Part shown: piece after piece, positions 39,847 to 53,254 of the stretch
How the letters are laid out: each line of letters opens with the position of its first letter
How positions within the stretch are numbered: the first letter of the stretch is position 1
Source of the DNA: Branchiostoma floridae
Lineage: Eukaryota > Chordata > Leptocardii > Amphioxiformes > Branchiostomatidae
Assembly: GCF_000003815.2 (NCBI RefSeq)
Contig: NC_049987.1
Coordinates: forward strand, 13,081,434-13,145,433
Direction: 5' to 3'
DNA: 64,000 nt
The notes under the pieces: generated by a model
Databases searched by the model: none
What the model was told of the DNA's origin: nothing
What the model saw: only the letters and a program-made list of their open reading frames with translations
Translations under genes and position numbers: made by a program

Positions 39847-42800
39847 GTTATTCATTGACGATCATTTATTAATAGACAGATACCACCAGTACAATCTGAT
39901 TTGTTAGGCTGGGTACTATACTCCATTTTAACCACTGGCTCAATCTTTTTACATGCTAAAGACGGCGCAAGTGAAAAGAGTAGGCCAGCAGTAACCAGGC
40001 TACTAGTTTGAAAATGGACAACTCAAAAGTTAATATGTGTGTTTAGATATTGATTGGATTTTGGTGGCAGGTAAGTATTGACAGAAGCAAGGCGTAACTT
40101 AATTTCCACCTCTTGCAGCTTTGTTTCAAACTGCAGATCTTAGAAATGAAAAGTACCAGTATGCAAGGCCAAGGTTGCCCTGGTAGATGGAAATGTACAT
40201 TCTAAAAATGCCTTTTCCAGACATTGTCCCCTGTCTACAGTGCCCTTTGTAGATGCCAACTATCTGATGCTTACTTTTGATCCAAATTGCCTTAATTGTC
40301 GCCTTTTGCCCCTAATAATCTCTGGAAATCATCCTGATATTATGGTGTGTGTGGCTGATAGCCTACTGATACATGTTATTATTCATCAACAACAAGGGGT
40401 AGGAAGGAAGGCTGCTAGCTTATCATCTAACTCTTTTCATGCCTTGTACCCAGGGAGAACATAATCATTGAAATTTGTCATTCCTACTAATCCTAGGGGT
40501 TCAAGAAGAGGTGATATTCACCATTCGTGAAGGACTCTTACGTACTGGGCATGTGCAGGTTCAGTTGTGACGTCAAAGAAAGAAATGTCAGCCGTTTCAA
40601 CTACCAGAACATCTGTTACCTTTTTCATGGAGTCACCTCAAGTTCACTGTCCTACTGAGAGAATAAGCTTGATTAACAAGACAGACATGTCTTTAAGAAT
40701 GGAATGTCAGTCTCACATTGCAGAGGGTTGTAAATTGTAGTAGACATTTTACAGTTCTAGTACACGTACATGGCCAGCTTCAGAAGCAGATTTCACTTTC
40801 CCACTTCTGAGAATGACGTCTTTCAAGTTTTAGAGCAATCTACGACTCCATCGTGTCTGACCTTCTATTTGTTGCCAAAACCTGACATAAGTGGAAATCC
40901 AGAGTGGCATACACAGCCTTCAAGCATGTAAAAAGCTTGCAGAATTTGGCCCCGAGGAATGATTTGGCATTCAAACTAACCTCACGTGTCTGTAAGTGGT
41001 TGAAGCATTCTTACTCTTTGTTTAATCCGGAATGTTTCAGGACTGACAAACCGCAAGTTCTGCTGTTGCCCTTAACATTGTTCTGTACCTCCTGAGGGGG
41101 CCATTCCGCGGCTTTCTGCCCGCTGTCGGGATGTATCCGTTTCTTTCAGACATGTGTAACATCATCTGCTCCCGCTGGTCTGGCATTGTTCTACCATTAA
41201 TTCATCCCTTTTTACACTGTTTACATACAAGAGGAGGGTGCCGGTTCTGCCCACAACTGTAAGTGGAGATGGAACATTGAGCAATTGGCCAGACCAGCAC
41301 ATTCCATAGGAACAATAGCAGCATCAAGGCCATATCTACTGAGCACATAGATCACCTGACATCTCTTTTTATAAGGGAGTCAAAAATGTAACTGAGCCTG
41401 TCTCCTTCTTGCAGTAGAAAAATATGTAGATTTTGCACTTTACCACAACACTAGCCATAGGACTGTAGAGTGACTTAGAAAAAAAGCATGTACCATAAGA
41501 AATATCCAGACTTTAGCAAGAAAAGGATAAGTTAAAAGAATAGGGGATTTGAAGGAAAAATAAGTGGACTCACAGTTGTAGGTTAAGGCTCAGGTGTGCA
41601 GTATCACAGCTTCCTGTACACATTTCCTGGCCGCAGTGACTTCAAGTCCCCACTGCCATTGCAGCCCAGTTCATAGAACAACAGTGAGACAACATAATCC
41701 ACTTGGGAGAACCCACCCCTCATCACCCACCTACTTGTCCAAACCTGGAATAAACAGTTGACTTAACAGATACTGGGTTTCCCTGCCCCTTTAACCAGGG
41801 GTTGACTTTCAACCTGAGATTTTGGGTAGTCTAACACCGAAGTTTACTGGAAGCTAATGCACCTCCCTACAAACACTGGAGTTGAACCTGATGACAGCCA
41901 AGTCTATCTTGGGAAACGCTCTTGTACCCAAAACAGTTTTGAAGACATTCCCAGGGAGCTCTGTCTTGAGCTCATAAGTTACCATTAGAATTTTGCATAC
42001 ATACTTTAAACAGGTTTCAAGATGTTCTACAAAGAAATAAAGATTTTGCATCTTCAAGACTTGTTTCTAACTTTAAAATCGGTCATGAGTTTTCATAGCT
42101 AATCCTATACATCAGCAGTACTGGTGTTTCGCAAATAAATTGGTACCAAGTTTTACATTTCTGTGGTCACAAGCCAGTAGTTGACATTGCTGGTCTTACT
42201 TTCCACTAGACAATGAATGCCAAACCAACCAATCAAACTGACCTACAGTCAAACTGTCGTTACAGCACATATGGCATTGGAAATGGCCAATCACACATCA
42301 AAGGACACCTGCAAATTGTCTGGGAATATCTGCCTCTGGTCGTGACTCTGTCCGTCACCCCCCTGGCCTGGAAAGTCTCCATCATAACAGAGGGATTACA
42401 TTTTGGCATCAGCCACTGAAACAGATCCTTTTCTATTTGCAGGGAGCATACCAGAAGAAAAGGAACTGTGTCAAGATGTATTTCCAAAAGAGACTAATGA
42501 CATAAATTGTAGCCCAACTTGCCTTACATCTTCGTAGATGTCTTTAAAAAGCTACAAAAAACTACTTGCTCTTTACATAGCTCATCCTAAGCATGTCTGA
42601 GTAAAAGACCAAGGAACTCTAAGAAATTGTTCTTTAATCAATCTAGACATGTTTCCTATAGTGGACATCACACATATGATAAGCTTTAAAAAGGTATTTT
42701 TTTAGCATATCAATTGGTTGACCAGTTATGTAATACAACTGCCTATGTTTCCAAGAACTCCCAAATAGGCCATAGTTTACAAAACAACATACTTCACATC

Positions 42801-45612
42801 TCCTATCACAACTGCCACAAGGAATGTTCAAGTTTACATTTTGCTAATGAGAAAGAGTGCACTGCCCTTGGAACAGACCAAGATGAGTTATGGAGGTGTT
42901 TGTTAAAGAATGGTGAAAAACTTTTATTCAAGTTCAACGATTGTGCAATACTTAATTTTTGACATTTTTCCCATCTCTATAATAGTTATTCACTTGCATT
43001 ATACAGAAGGTACTTAAGTGTCGTTTTCTAGGTCATACGATAACTCATATGGCCTTATACTATAGAAGATACTAACAACGCTGGGTGGCAATGTCCGAAA
43101 GGCCAGCCTTCAAGAATGCAGAGGAGAGCTCTAAGATGGTCCAGGGCCATATCTGTTACATCTAATATATATAAACAATAAGGTAAAAATAGTTTACATT
43201 GTTGTAGTCAGGAGTCCTTGAGTTGGAGCCTGATAAACATAGAACTGCCATACTCAGCCTTTCTCTCTGTACACACTTGGCAGAACAAACACAATGTGTA
43301 AAAGTCGGAACATTGCGGAGGTAGGCCAACTGTGGTAGGACAATGTCTTTCAGGTATCTGGAGTCGAGGCTGATATGCAGATGCCAACAGCAGTTTACAT
43401 TCTTACAAATTGTGGCCTGTGTGTACGAAATACCCATAGTGTGAGACGAAGTACCCTGAATGTTCTGTATCATTCAGACAAGAGTTTAGGCAACACCTTC
43501 AGCTAATTCAGGAATCCTGAGTCCTTTCAAACAGTAGAAACAAACAATGTAAAAGGTATGTCAAGAGTGTAACACACATGTGACATTGTCGAAGTCTAAT
43601 GCACAAAGAATGACACCTGTACCAGATACTATAAGTGCCATTTTTACCTTTGTTGTAGATTGAACTTTTAAACTTGACAGACTAAACTGCAAATGCATGA
43701 TCATTACACAGATGTGCCTCTTTTCAAACATGTGAAATCATGTTAGGTATGTCATACAGTACGGAACAATGTTGATAGACCACCCTATCCTTTGTGGTTG
43801 TGCCAGGGATTAGCTTCAATTGTTAGAAGTGGCCTGTCCCAGTATATTCGTGCCTTCTTTAAATGGTACCGCAGCATTTAGAAAACAACTGCCAGTAGTC
43901 TTCAAGTGTTTCATTTATACTGGGGCATAATGCACTTTTCCAAGGTCACTGTTTGGCAGACTGTCTGCAAATACTGCACACAACAGTGAAGCTCATGTGG
44001 ACAGTGACAAAGCAAAATTTCAAAAGCATAACACTTGAAATAAAACATCAAAGACATTACATCCATCATGTCTTTCAGCACCAGATACACAATATTCCTT
44101 TCAATGCAACAGATATGCCTCACACAAACAACAACGTTCACGCTACAGACTAAACAGCATTAACTTTGATGAATCTCCTGTCAACTAAAAAGACAGGTAC
44201 AAACCTGTATCTGCATCAGAGGGCATGAATGAAGGAAACAGTACTCACAGAGACCTATTCACTGCCAAGCTCCAATATCTTATATGTGTTAGACCAAAAG
44301 CCAACTTACAATGGCAAGGCCTACCAGTCTGAGAACCAGGTTTTCAAGGGAGTAAATATTTTACTCTGTCTGCGCAACAAATGACCTTTACCTACAAAAC
44401 TGAATTTGGTACTTCAACTTCTCTTGGCAAAGGCAGGTTGGACACAAGTTGTAAAGCTTCATTGTTAAACATTGTCAAGTGTTCACCAGGTAATAAAGAC
44501 CTTGCCTGTAACTCAAATGGTCTTCTGTCAATATCATCATGCTCTTGGCAAAGTTGTATCTCCAATATCTACTACTAAATCTTGGCAATCAGTGGTTTTA
44601 TGGTGCTTGCCAATCAAATATTTGCAAAAACTATAGCCTTTGTGTTGGTTGAATGTAACAGTATACAGAAATGCTATTGTCTGCAGAAATGATTGAAAAT
44701 TAATATGAATCAAATACAGTTTTTCTGTAATGGAGACAACTGGATTGTCAGTCAAGCTACAACTTTGGTATGTACTAATAACATTAGAACAATTTCAACA
44801 ACACAATTTTGAATACTTCTTATTGTAGCATGACACAGAAGTGGTAGCAATACTGCAAGGTAAGAAGACAGACATGGGTATTCCTGGCATAACTGTCTTG
44901 GCATAAATTTTGATTTAGAAAAAACAACAACACAAATTCTGATGGTGTCTTTGTGAAAAGGTGGATATGTTACTATACAATGTCCATACACTATTTAGTT
45001 GTCTAATTGTGTGCAGTTTTGCATCAAAATGGTATCCTTGACAGGTGGTTCATAGTGGTTTACTGTGTGATGTACTGAATGAAAAGGTACGAGTGCGAAA
45101 AAATGCAGAGGATTTCAGGAATGAACACAAAGACAGACAGATTACAAACACGGCCTTGATAGGTGGTAAAACTTACAACTTAATCCATACAAAAAATGCT
45201 TTTATCTGGTGATTTAAACTATAACAACATACACATACATCTTTAAATGCCAAATAGCAATTACTCACAAGCAGCTTTTCTTATACATCTTCATGCAGGT
45301 CTTCAATCACTTCTTTCCTGCTTTTTCCGTTTATCTTTCTTTAGCAACTGATAAAACTATCACAAATTAATTGTTAACGTAAACCATACAAATTCAACTT
45401 GCTTTGTTTCAAACATTTCCAACACATGGTGAATATGAATACAAAAAGATGACTTTTTCTTGCAGGTGGATGGTCGAAGTTTTCCAAATATAGGTATCTG
45501 AAGCCACCTTAAATAAGTAAACATGTTTCAATACAAAATTTTGTATGCACAACCTTACCTTGAAGAAGACTGAGCAAAATGGCAGTTAAACTTTTAACTC
45601 TTTGCAACCTAC

Positions 45613-45703
45613 CTTTTTGTAGACAGTCCTGCTTAGAGACAGAAGAGGCTCAAGTCCACTAAACAGCACCTTGTAATCTTCCTGGCTCAGGGATGAGAAT
45701 TTC
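45613..45703 (-). CDS. RhoGEF gene, DH-domain exon 2
   Basis: The exon gives 30 codons beginning KFSSLSQEDYKVLFSGLEPL and ending SRTVYKK. This matches the DH segment in which an acidic-start helix (x-x-LF-x-x-LE-x-LL-x-L-x-R) follows the first helix. The acceptor is cttgtag before gaaatt and the donor is AAG followed by GTAGGT. Its first G completes the Arg codon begun by the 60.5-kb exon, and it ends in phase 0 after Lys-Lys, so it joins the 18.2-kb exon (LEDSVPTW) with no break. About 14.8 kb of intron separates it from the exon upstream. Codons are open only in this frame: the other two minus-strand frames contain stops. Confidence is high because phase, motif and both splice sites agree. 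Confidence 0.92.
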
Positions 45704-46585
45704 CTACAAGACAAGAGCAGAGGACGATCACGTTAGTGTCCTGAAAGACAGTCCGTACCACCAGATGAACTGTAATAACCTACTTCAGGAATGTCACTCT
45801 TTCAAACAATACTTCAAACACACCGTTCTCCTGTCACAGACATGCCACTGGGAAATTTGTCCTCTAAACATGGCAGAGAGAAAATGTGATCAAAAACAAA
45901 CTACACTACATAATCCCTACCTACCAACCCTAGTTTTGTCAGGACTGAAACAGGAAACACAACATTTTGTTTCCTAGGCCTAGGGTCATGTGTCTGAAGT
46001 AGGTAGACTATTAGCCCAAAATAAGTTAAGCCTGATCTACACTGTGTTGATATAAAAAGCTATGTCTTATATCCAAGAAGGACTTGTTTTCAAAACTTCT
46101 CGATCCAAAGGTCAAGAGGAAGCCCCTCCCCAAATTAACACAATTTTGTTACGTACACAACTTAACTATATTAATGATCGATAAAAGGCCAAACCAAACT
46201 ATAAAAGGCACCGCTTTACACCCATCATCAAATTCAAGTGTTTTCTATCTGTGAATTTAAGCATCTGAAGTGATTACTTTTTGATAAGGCCTTCAAAAAG
46301 TTATCAGGCATAGAACAAAGGGCTCTACAATGCAGTATGCTTACAGTTTGATAGCATCTTCAAACAATGCCATCAAAACTTGTTCTTCCCTTTAAACTCC
46401 ATGTTCTTTGCACTGTTGTTTGCTACTGTAATGTTTATCAAAGGGATCTTTTAGATTTGGCTGCACTGATATGCAAATCCAGGTACATGAGGTCATAGTT
46501 TGTGGCATCACGTTGAAAAGTTTTTAGCTTCCAAGTTCCAATCAGTTATTTTGACCGAGTTCATAGTAAAATCCCCTTTTTTGTA

Positions 46586-46950
46586 ATGACCGCCATCTCG
46601 AGTTCTCACTGGTCGACTGAGGAAATGGCAGTCCTGATCAACATGTATATGGGAGAATTCAGGAGATCCAGATATATTGGAAGCAGGATGTCTTTTACTG
46701 AGGCCATTAGCGGCTTCAGCAAGACAGCGGTTCAGTGTCGATCAAAGACCCAAAATCTGACGCAAAAGTACAAGGCTGTGCGCCGAATCACAACCTCAGC
46801 AGTAGTGATCACATTACCATACTTTTGCACGTGGACGAAATTTGCATCAAAATGCAAACCATTTCCAGTCGGATTGAAAGCCAAGACGGATGGAACCACT
46901 TTGATTTTTGCATTATGAACAGGGCCATATGTGAATTGATCCTCTATTAG
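46586..46950 (+). pseudogene. Myb/SANT-like trihelix fragment, frameshifted
   Basis: The plus-strand frame opens with ATG and HWSTEEMAVLINMYMGEF, then RMSFTEAISGF and AVQCRSKTQNLTQKYKAVRR. The order Trp, acidic residues, Leu-Ile, then R/Q-C-R-x-K-x-x-N-L-x-x-K-Y-K is that of Myb/SANT-like (trihelix, MSANTD-type) DNA-binding domains. These are common as partner proteins of Harbinger transposons and as their domesticated descendants. After KYKAVRR (about 46785) the frame loses protein-like character, whereas a neighbouring frame becomes plausible (SSSDHITILLHVDEICIKMQ, stop at 46950). That suggests a single-base frameshift. No intron signals bracket it. It is probably a transposon remnant; an intact small gene with a short exon boundary here is the alternative. 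Confidence 0.5.
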
Positions 46951-47978
46951 TATTACACACGCAATTAGAAAAATTGCATGTCTATTCTAGACAACTTGAT
47001 GTATATGCTATTATCTTATTTCAATAGTATCAAAGTTATAAGTAAAGTTTATGGTATTCTGGATCTGATACAGTGATAGACCAAAGGATTCTCCTTGGAC
47101 ATAGGAATATGACTGCTTAAATCCTACCATTAGAATCACAATTCAGGTCAGTGTGATGCAACTTTCTTTGACATAACTTAAACCAGGTCAGATGGAAAAT
47201 ACTGCCCTGAAGCTTAAGCGCTCACTTTCATTGTTTTCACAGATAGAATGTTGTTAATCTGTTATCTGAAACCTCTGCAATAGTGGATGAATATTCAGTA
47301 ATTCATTCATTATTCAACCACCTAGAGGTAACATTCCAACCAATTATTGCATACTAAATGAAATGATGAAAAAACTCTTTCATTCTTTATAAAGTCATCA
47401 CTAGGCAACCTAGATTAACAAGATATTTCAGATATTGTGACTTAATGACTTTGCAGTCATGTGGCACAAAACGTTTATCCTCTCCATGCTTTCATCAACT
47501 TCCACATTTTGTGTCTCCTACATTATACCTACAGTATAGGCACAAGTTTAATAGGTAGATCCAATCTGCGGATGCCTATCTATATCAGATAAGGTGTTGG
47601 CACTGTGTAATGTGACACTAATCTAAAATTGAGTTTTAATGAATATAGTAACACAGTTTCTGACTTTTAAATTACCTCACAATAGAGTAGTATCAGCTGG
47701 CATGACAGGTGACATGCTAGTGCAAGAATGCAACATCAAATGCATACTACTGAACTACATTTCACATCAAGAATTGATTTACTATTTCTCCTCTATACAT
47801 CTTATTGTGCCCACACAGTTTGAAGTTAACAATTCAACATATTCTTGTTGGAAACTTGCTTGTTGGAACGTACAAAAAATTCCAAAAAATCTGAACTTCA
47901 TGACATGAAATTGATTAATATGTATTTTCATAACCTTAACATGACAAATTCAACAATGAAAATCAATCAGATTATTTG

Positions 47979-48063
47979 CATTCACCCTGCAAAAATCTAA
48001 TCCGATTGGGTCATTTTAATCGGATTCCAAATTCATTTTGATTGATTTTTTTTAGTGTGAATG
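47979..48063. mobile_element. 85-bp hAT-like MITE
   Basis: It begins CATTCACCCTGCAAAAATC and ends GATTTTTTTTAGTGTGAATG, near-perfect terminal inverted repeats. Internal AATCCGATT and AATCGGATT form a second inverted pair. CATTCACACTG-type ends with ATCCGATT interiors are familiar from hAT-derived MITEs in animals. A target duplication was not evident. Confidence 0.7.
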
Positions 48064-49971
48064 GGGTCTTACTGGTGACTACCTCTTGCTCACAGGAGGG
48101 CAACTCCCAAATACTATTTCTCAGGTGTGTTCCTTCTCAAAGAAATGTTATATCACTGAAGAAGTACTATTTGGCTGTATTAATCATTATATATCAGCCT
48201 GTCAAGCAGAACAATCAACCTTCCTGCTACCTCTCATTATTGCCTAACAGAGGAACAAGAGATATAATGGGAAAGGCCTGGAGCCCTGGTTGTGAAGAGG
48301 CTTCTCTCCTGACCAAGTTATCAGGAACAGTGGGTATCTTATCAGCCATGTCAGATTAACTTTGCTCCCTGGTACTGAAATGTAAGGCAGCTGGGACATG
48401 TGGGAGGTACTATTAAGATCACTGGTAAAGTAGAAAATTTCTGCAAATGCAGAACAATTGAAAACAGCAGTTAATTGTTCATGTACATTCACATGATTGA
48501 TACAATTAATAATAAAAACTTTACAATTAAATCCTGTAATAAAAACTTTATTTTGTTTTCTACATCTTAGAGGACACCGAGTATGCTGCGGAAAAAAAGT
48601 ACTCAAATTTCTGGTTATATATTGGTAATTTTTTTTTTAAACAGTCAGGATCAATGCATGTTAACAATCTTGAGAGGAGCAAGGATGACATGTGCTTGGC
48701 TATCAAGTTAATCCACGGCAAAGCCACATTGTACCATCAGCTATCAAAAAAGCTTATGTTTTCTCGAGCACTAAGCTACATCTCAATCCTGTTTTCTGGA
48801 GAAACAAGCTTCATCCCAAGCGTATTCTCTGGTTCTACTGAAGGACAAGAGGGAAAGTGACAGTGACAAATTGCTATCTTCAAACTTTTAACAACCTGAC
48901 CTAGTTTAGGGTCACTTATAGGTCAGAGGTGGTGACCTCTCGGATTTGGAGGTTGGTCACTCTGTCTACTAGTTTTTCCGTGTTTGATTCAGATGGTGCC
49001 CGGTTTCTACTCAGCCAACCACATCCCAGATGAAGTTAACTCCACATGTTACATGATGAGGCTATCTTTTTGAATATTCCAAAAATGTTGTGGCACTATT
49101 AGCTAATGAAATGGACAGCTTGGAACAGATTAATGGAAACTTTGAAAGATGAAAAGATTTTTATGACACACTTCATTTTGCATTCTATAATAAATCTAGG
49201 GGCTTTAAAAACTGCGATAAATCTATAGTTTACACTTTTAGTATAGCTGAAAATAGCACTTGTGTAGAGAACAATAGTATCACATTCTCAAGGTACTAGT
49301 CCAAGACAAGGGTAAAACTTGGGTAGGAGAAAGGTCTGTGTCATCAGCAACAAAGTCCCAAAATTTCTGTGCTTCAAATTTATCCCTTTGTCCTTTTCTT
49401 TCCCTTTGAAGGTCAAAACAATGATGGAGAGGACAGAGGAATCCTGGTTAACAATGGCCCAGCTGTGCTGCTCTCCAGTTTGAAGGAAAGCAAACCCACA
49501 GCCCAGGCTTCAGTAGGAGAGAGGAATGTCTTAGGAATATGAGCAGCAGTATCCCTCCATACAGAGGCAATGGCCATAGGATTGGTCTTCCTGACTAGCT
49601 AAAAGTCATTTAGGCAAACACTGTAATATGGCCCGCTTTTCAGTGAAGGTATTCACAATTCTTCTTCAATGTGAACAACAGTAAACTCTTTCTTAATTTT
49701 ACATGCTGTATTGATGAGTTGACAGTTGGAATATAAAAACTATGAATCTGAGCAAGCTAATTATGTAAAAATGGATTGCATCGATTCAATTAATGCTCAG
49801 AACTAACATAGCCATAATCATCAATATTTACAGTATACATCCCTCTGAGTAATTCATGTAAATGAACAAAGAAAAGTATTGGCTCAAAATGAGTTGATGA
49901 GGCACTCCCCCTATCACAATATCCTTGCATGACAGCAGACATCTCTGAAATGCAGAGAGTACATCTTGATG

Positions 49972-50580
49972 TACCGTATATTCTCGAATAAAGTACGCAC
50001 CCCAATTAAAGTACGCACCCCTGGTTTTGGACAAGTCTTAGACAGATCTTTGGGACTGAAAGGTAAAATGGAAAAACTCAAATAAAGTACGCACCCCTTC
50101 TCCACCAGTTTTGAACAGACCTTTAACTAAATAAATTCGAATTTATGATGTTTTCCCCAGGTCATTTTGCATAAAATAACCTGGGTTTACACTGTCATTG
50201 TCTCTATAAACTTGTGAATTGCCTGCTGCAAATTATAAAAATCACTGAGAACTGGTAGAAGAAATCAGGCAAAACCAGTTGTACAAGTCAAAGTCACTAA
50301 CTCAAAAGGATTGTATGCAAATGCCACTGTTAATATGTAAATCATGTTAAGACAATTTCTTTGTTTCATGTTTAAACAACTTCAAGACAACAACAATGTG
50401 TATGTTTTGAAACATTACTAGAAGTGTAGCTCCACCTTGCTTTATTTTAGGCTTTTCTTACCATTTATCTGTGCAGTAACCTCAAATAAAGTACGCACCC
50501 CAGCTTTGGCAACAACTTGTAGCACCTTTTCAATTTTGAAAAGTTAAAAAAGTGCGTACTTTATTCGAGAATATACGGTA
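49972..50580. mobile_element. 609-bp element with 29-bp perfect terminal inverted repeats and internal copies of the subterminal motif
   Basis: The left end TACCGTATATTCTCGAATAA continues through AGTACGCAC, and the right end is its exact reverse complement up to TACGGTA at 50580. The subterminal phrase AAAGTACGCACCCC occurs four times in direct orientation (near 49990, 50008, 50085 and 50487) and once inverted at the right end. TA at both outer edges may be the target duplication, as in Tc1/mariner/pogo elements. No transposase frame is present. Confidence 0.87.
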
Positions 50581-51289
50581 GTCATCCATCCATGGTGCCT
50601 TCAACCCACATGAGCTACATATTAGTACATTACTAGTATCCAACAGTGCTGTAAATACAGTACATAACAATTGAGTGCTTTTCCAAAATTACTGTCTCAA
50701 TGACAATTTTACAATATGATGAATATTGATTCATGAAATCTAATACAATGGGAAACACATAACAATGGAACTATGTGGGGGACTGGTTATATTTGCTAAC
50801 TACTTCCGTCAGAATAGCTAATAAAAGAAATCTGAGCTCAGATTGTTTACCAAGGCCTGGTTCAATCTCAAAGCCATTCATTGCCATAACTCTCACAGAA
50901 GCAGACACATTGATAAGTCTGGCCCACTTCCCTCTTGTGCTGAGAGATAACTTCATGTTTTACCAGGCTTTTGGTAATCACTCTCCAATACACCCACTTT
51001 GTCTGCCAGCCAAAAATATCCCGTCTAGTCTGATATGTTCTGGAGAGGGATATTTTTGTTTAGGCTATGGGCCACTGGTAGACTTGTACTTGTACTTCAG
51101 GACAGGAAGTGTCTATCACATGGGGGAAGCTAACAAGGAAGGTTTGCAGTGTTCAAACTATAATAACTTAAAATTCCAAAATGACAAATGTACAACATCT
51201 TCTAAAATGAACCAGAAGGCATTCTTGTCAGAAAACTTATAATGTTTATCAATAATTATATGAATAGACTGAAGAGCCCCCTATGTACA

Positions 51290-51950
51290 TCTTAAGGAAC
51301 TGCACAAATGATATCTGGATCTGGAACATTACCGGGCAACGCCCCTCTTGTTCAGCCGCCACGCCACGTCGAGAGTTCGAGGCAGTTTTGTTTTCCTTCC
51401 GCGAGAGAAAGTAGTCCGTTCCATGACTCCGGGCGTCAACACGCGTTACAGAAAAGCTTGCCGCTGGAGTATATAACCACTTACCGTCTTAATTTCAAGT
51501 CATTTATAATATTTCAGGTTCATTTGTTACTCCTATAGCTTTTTTGAACCGCTGTTTTATCGCTTTCCCGTAACCATTACGTCGCGAAAACTGGCGATTT
51601 TCATGTTATTTCCCCTGTTGTTTTCACCCTGGTGTAGATTTCAAACCAACAGGAAATTTAGCGTATAAGAAAGAGCAAAAAGTCTACTTTCTTTTGGTAT
51701 ATGATTTAGTATAGATTTTGAGGGCGACACGCATTTGCCCCCAATCCGCGCGAGTCCATGTCACTAGGAGCGGTCATTTTTATTCCAGAATAGATATTAG
51801 AACGCACTACAGTATTTGTGTGCCGCGGAACTCGTCCTATTCTCGGTCGGTACGGGGGCTAGTTGCGGCCGCGATTTTGCGCCTCCCGCCCCCGAAATCT
51901 CTGCTTGGAGAATAGATCGCGATCATAGGGCAGCCGTCTAAATTTTAACC
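51290..51950. promoter_or_regulatory. CpG-rich intronic island, possible promoter
   Basis: This stretch is visibly GC- and CpG-rich (for example CCGCCACGCCACGTCGAGAG near 51357 and GTTGCGGCCGCGATTTTGCG near 51862), in contrast to the AT-rich flanks. Short open frames exist on the plus strand but match nothing. A transcription start serving either strand is possible; no first exon with a good donor was found next to it. Confidence 0.3.
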
Positions 51951-52750
51951 CGTTTTCTTATAGTTCCTTCCTAGGATACTACTTATTGTTCGGAGACTCA
52001 GTCAAAGCAAGGATGTAACCTCCTTGGTCAAAGCGAAAGTTCTGCTCTTTAGCCAAGTTGTCGATCCCAGTTTTATCAAAGGTACCGACTTTGATAAACC
52101 TAAAACTACATGTACCTCTGTTCTACGCACAATACTGCACTCAATTTGATAACAATTAGATAAAAGGTATTACAAGAAAATATCAAGAGATGTATAGTTT
52201 TTTTTACTTTGAAAAATTCAAATAAAACTTTAAGAGATGCCGAAGTTTGTCCTGACCTGCATCATCAACGGGGTTAACCCTATAGTCTTTGGTTACAGTT
52301 CCTTGCTACAGTACCTGCTTACATTCTATACTCATAGTCATATTGGATGTCTTGTGAACAGGTCATGTAAGGTATTGGTTGTACATACACTGCATTTACA
52401 TGTAATTACTTTCGCTCACTCACTCACTAATAGTCACTGTTCGAATTATACCTAGAAGCATGAAATGATGTAATCTGTCAGTAACAAGTAACTAAAAGGG
52501 TCACATTTTCTTCTGTCCTTTCTTCATCTAAAGTACTGAATTGACTTTGCTGTTGTACAATATAAAGTATGCAAAGAGTCATATGTTAACTGTAAGCCAC
52601 ACTTTATTGAACAAATGTGTCTAACGTGTTACATATGAATGGCAACTTGGAGACAAGATTTGTGTTGTAATCAAACAATATCTATGGAATCTGCTGCCAC
52701 ACAGCTGACCATTTTTTGCCAGAATGATAATATACATGTTATTCCAATAA

Positions 52751-53254
52751 GGCCACAGCAAGTAAATTTTATGGATCATCGCCCCATTAGTTTTTGCCTG
52801 ATTTTAGAAGAAAAAAACAATGATTTTTTTCCTCTTTGGGGATGGTCAGATAGACCAAAATGGACAAACATGCTGTGTTGTACTAAAGCCTAACGATTAT
52901 ACTTGTAGAGGTGACACGAGAAAGGTAGCCATGATTATAGTTGCAGAAGTGAAACTTGGATAGTTGTAAAAGTGAAACCAATATGGAAGCGATGAATGTA
53001 GTTGCCAGCTTGGCAAGTGATACCAGTGTACCACACCAGTATCACTTTTACTGTACTAGTTCACTTCTTTAATACAGGAATGAATGCCGTGTTAGTTGTG
53101 ATACCACGTTTTGTCACTTTAAATCATGTTACAACGTTTATGGTGTCTATTTTGAAAATTTAGCCATCTTGTTTTTTCATCCATCTTGTTTCACTATCTC
53201 ATTTACATTATTTTTTCACTTGGCATGTCATCCATAAGATTTACTTGCTGTGGC
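52751..53254. mobile_element. About 504-bp element with GGCCACAGCAAGTAAAT termini
   Basis: GGCCACAGCAAGTAAATTTT (52751-52770) continues into ATGGAT, and its reverse complement with one change is at 53231-53254 (TCCATAAGATTTACTTGCTG then TGGCC). Within it, AAGTGA-type words in the left half face TCACTT-type words in the right half, and AAGTGATAC (53015-53023) pairs exactly with GTATCACTT (53039-53047) near the centre. The element is thus largely self-complementary. No coding capacity is present, and no clear target duplication was seen. Confidence 0.8.

Larger units (their letters stand above)
18285..45612. other. RhoGEF intron between exons 3 and 2 (27.3 kb)
   Basis: This is the largest gap between firm exons. 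It holds an N gap (19368-19467), the inverted-repeat elements at 22495, 27326 and 28654, small tandem duplications at 23891, 29956 and 30532, and candidate exons at 31504 and 39817. Other stretches are AT-rich with no supported gene on either strand. Confidence 0.6.

Noticed and set aside
50775-51242. Longest open frame of the window (155 codons, plus strand)
   Set aside because: No domain or repeat pattern is recognised and composition looks random; the opposite strand is also partly open. Without transcript support I do not call a gene.
52237-52290. Plus-strand ATG with MPKFVLTCIINGV just beyond the CpG-rich island
   Set aside because: It looks like a first exon, but the nearest GT (GTTAAC) is a poor donor and the open frame beyond it becomes hydrophobic and anonymous.
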